64,000 nucleotides of DNA, from NCBI GenBank assembly GCA_009926615.1, contig RFOM01000008.1, forward strand, positions 1-64,000, read 5' to 3'. A program made the translations under genes and the position numbers. The DNA comes from Pseudomonadota bacterium (GTDB lineage Bacteria > Bdellovibrionota_B > Oligoflexia > Silvanigrellales > Silvanigrellaceae). How positions within the stretch are numbered: position 1 is the first letter of the stretch; the number at the start of each line of letters is the position of its first letter. Under the pieces are notes generated by a model. That model did not search any database and was not told the origin of the DNA. It saw only the letters and a program-made list of their open reading frames with translations. Shown in pieces: positions 62,641 to 64,000 of this stretch.

Positions 62641-64000
62641 CGGTTATTTATGATCAGCTCATCAAAGGCGCGACAGTTGTCCGACCGCATCAGGCATCTC
62701 CCGAGCAGCTCGACATCGCCGTCAAAGACGGCCGTTTTGTTGCGTTCGAAGGCAACATTGATGCATCGCTGGCAAAAAATGTGACCGACGCTCGCGGTAT
62801 GCTGGCATTCCCCGGCCTTGTCGATGCGCACATGCACACAGGAATTTATGCTCCTCTCGACAAAGATGCGCGCAATGAAAGCCGCGCTGCAGCCATGGGC
62901 GGAGTCACCGCCAGCCTCAACTATATCCGCACCGGACAATATTATCTCAACAAGGGCGGCCCATACGCCGATTTTATGCCGGAAGTTCTTTCGCTCTCGG
63001 AAGGCAACTACCACGTTGACTACGCCTATCACGTCGCACCCATGTCAGCTTCGCACATCGACGAAATGCCGCTGTTGCTTGAACGATTCGGTGTGTCGTC
63101 GTTCAAGATCTTCATGTTCTACGGCAGTCACGGTCTGCACGGCTGTTCACACAAACAGCATGAATTTTTGATGATCGGCCAAGACGAACGCTACGACATT
63201 GCCCACTTCGAAGCGGTAATGCGCGGACTTAAAAATCTCTCCGATGCGCGTCCGGAAAAACGCAATGCGCTGTCGCTGAGTCTGCATTGTGAAACGGCTG
63301 AAATTATGACCGCCTACACAAAAATGGTGATGCGTGACGGAACTCTCACCGGTCTGCCGGCATACAGCGCCTCGCGCCCGCCGCACTCCGAAGGTCTGGC
63401 AATTTTCATTGCCTCTTATCTTGCCAACGAAACAGATTGCGTGAACATCAACCTGCTGCACCTCACCTCCCGTAAGGCGGTAGATGCAGCACTCAAGATG
63501 TCGGCGGTGTTTCCCAACATCAATTTCCGTCGCGAAGTCACAATCGGCCATCTGCTGCTCGACACCGAATCACCCAACGGCATTTATGCCAAAGTGAATC
63601 CGCCGATCCGGCCGCGCGAAGATGTCGAATATTTGTGGAATGCCGTGAAAAACGGTCACATCGACTGGATCTGTTCCGATCACGCCTGCTGCTCGGAAGA
63701 ACTCAAAACCGACAAACAAAACCCGAATGATGTGTTCATGGCAAAAAGCGGTTTTGGAGGCACGGAATATCTGCTGTGCGGATTGCTGACCGAAGGGCAC
63801 AAACGCGGGCTGAGCCTCAACCGCATGGCACAGCTGGTGTGCAGTGCACCTGCCGAGCGCTACGGACTTGAAACCAAGGGTCACATGAAAGAAGGGTTCG
63901 ATGCTGACATCGTGCTGGTTGACCCGAACAAAACGTGGGTGATTGATCCCAAAGATTCTCCTTCGGCTCAGGGCTACTCGCCGTTCACCGGCATGGAACT
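62637..64000 (+). CDS. Dihydropyrimidinase/hydantoinase-type cyclic amidohydrolase (cut by window end)
   Basis: At least 454 residues, no stop before the end of the window. Metal ligands of the family are in order: HMHTG (HxH), Lys in SSFKIFMFYG (carboxylated Lys bridge), His in SLHCET, His in LLHLTSRKA and Asp in ICSDHAC. These enzymes open cyclic ureides and imides (dihydropyrimidines, hydantoins, cyclic imides). In the last place of the rightward operon it would start the pathway by ring opening. Coupled to the CoA-transferase by ATGA. Confidence 0.9.
   Translation, partial: MTVIYDQLIKGATVVRPHQASPEQLDIAVKDGRFVAFEGNIDASLAKNVTDARGMLAFPGLVDAHMHTGIYAPLDKDARNESRAAAMGGVTASLNYIRTGQYYLNKGGPYADFMPEVLSLSEGNYHVDYAYHVAPMSASHIDEMPLLLERFGVSSFKIFMFYGSHGLHGCSHKQHEFLMIGQDERYDIAHFEAVMRGLKNLSDARPEKRNALSLSLHCETAEIMTAYTKMVMRDGTLTGLPAYSASRPPHSEGLAIFIASYLANETDCVNINLLHLTSRKAVDAALKMSAVFPNINFRREVTIGHLLLDTESPNGIYAKVNPPIRPREDVEYLWNAVKNGHIDWICSDHACCSEELKTDKQNPNDVFMAKSGFGGTEYLLCGLLTEGHKRGLSLNRMAQLVCSAPAERYGLETKGHMKEGFDADIVLVDPNKTWVIDPKDSPSAQGYSPFTGME

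Overview
This 64 kb window holds about 59 genes from a Gram-negative bacterium with balanced base composition. It encodes many lipoproteins with lipobox cysteines, periplasmic peptidoglycan enzymes, small c-type cytochromes and a GTP-type PEP carboxykinase. The 6 kb deaminase gene recalls a family known from Bdellovibrio. A deep-branching member of Bdellovibrionota/Oligoflexia or a relative is my best guess, but there is no rRNA or tRNA here to test it.

Layout. 1-5.5 kb: STAS-like protein, minimal PBP4-type peptidase, macro-domain protein, secreted subtilase whose C-terminal PA14 domain is out of frame, L,D-transpeptidase. 5.6-17.3 kb: accessory biosynthetic-looking locus. A leftward operon encodes an acyl-adenylating enzyme fused to a UbiA prenyltransferase, a PEP-synthase/rifampicin-phosphotransferase-like enzyme, an ABC ATPase and permease, and a deaminase. 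It faces a rightward operon with an AurF-like diiron oxygenase, a double-GNAT protein, a LytM peptidase and an exported protein. 17.3-27.7 kb: Dps, class I amidotransferase, WecB-like protein, RMD1-family protein, the feoA-feoB operon with a 50-codon FeoB-associated gene and a strong Fur box, a putative outer-membrane protein, a Wzx-like flippase and an FAD oxidoreductase. 27.7-46.3 kb: housekeeping and envelope genes (pckG, SIS protein, PIG-L deacetylase, desuccinylase-type sirtuin, ABC-F ATPase, GH104 muramidase, phospholipid methyltransferase, VWA lipoprotein, DUF1838 protein, several CxxCH lipoproteins).

46.3-64 kb is the most striking part: two catabolic operons running apart from a centre near 57.5 kb. 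Each carries the same four-enzyme module: an aconitase-superfamily hydratase of two subunits (LeuC/LeuD-like), a class III CoA-transferase and an HMG-CoA-lyase-like enzyme. The leftward operon adds a nitrilase-like protein, aldehyde dehydrogenase, lipocalin-like protein, maleate-isomerase-like protein, isochorismatase-type amidase, cupin and MFS transporter. The rightward one adds a dihydropyrimidinase-type cyclic amidohydrolase, cut by the window end. Nearly all junctions are 1-4 base stop/start overlaps. A nearly identical 34 bp element lies upstream of both operons.

My reading (inference) is a pathway that opens a cyclic imide or related ring, hydrolyses the half-amide to a substituted maleate, hydrates it, loads it onto CoA and cleaves it to an acyl-CoA and a 2-oxo acid. 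Two of its proteins, the nitrilase-like and the maleate-isomerase-like, lack the catalytic cysteines of their families.
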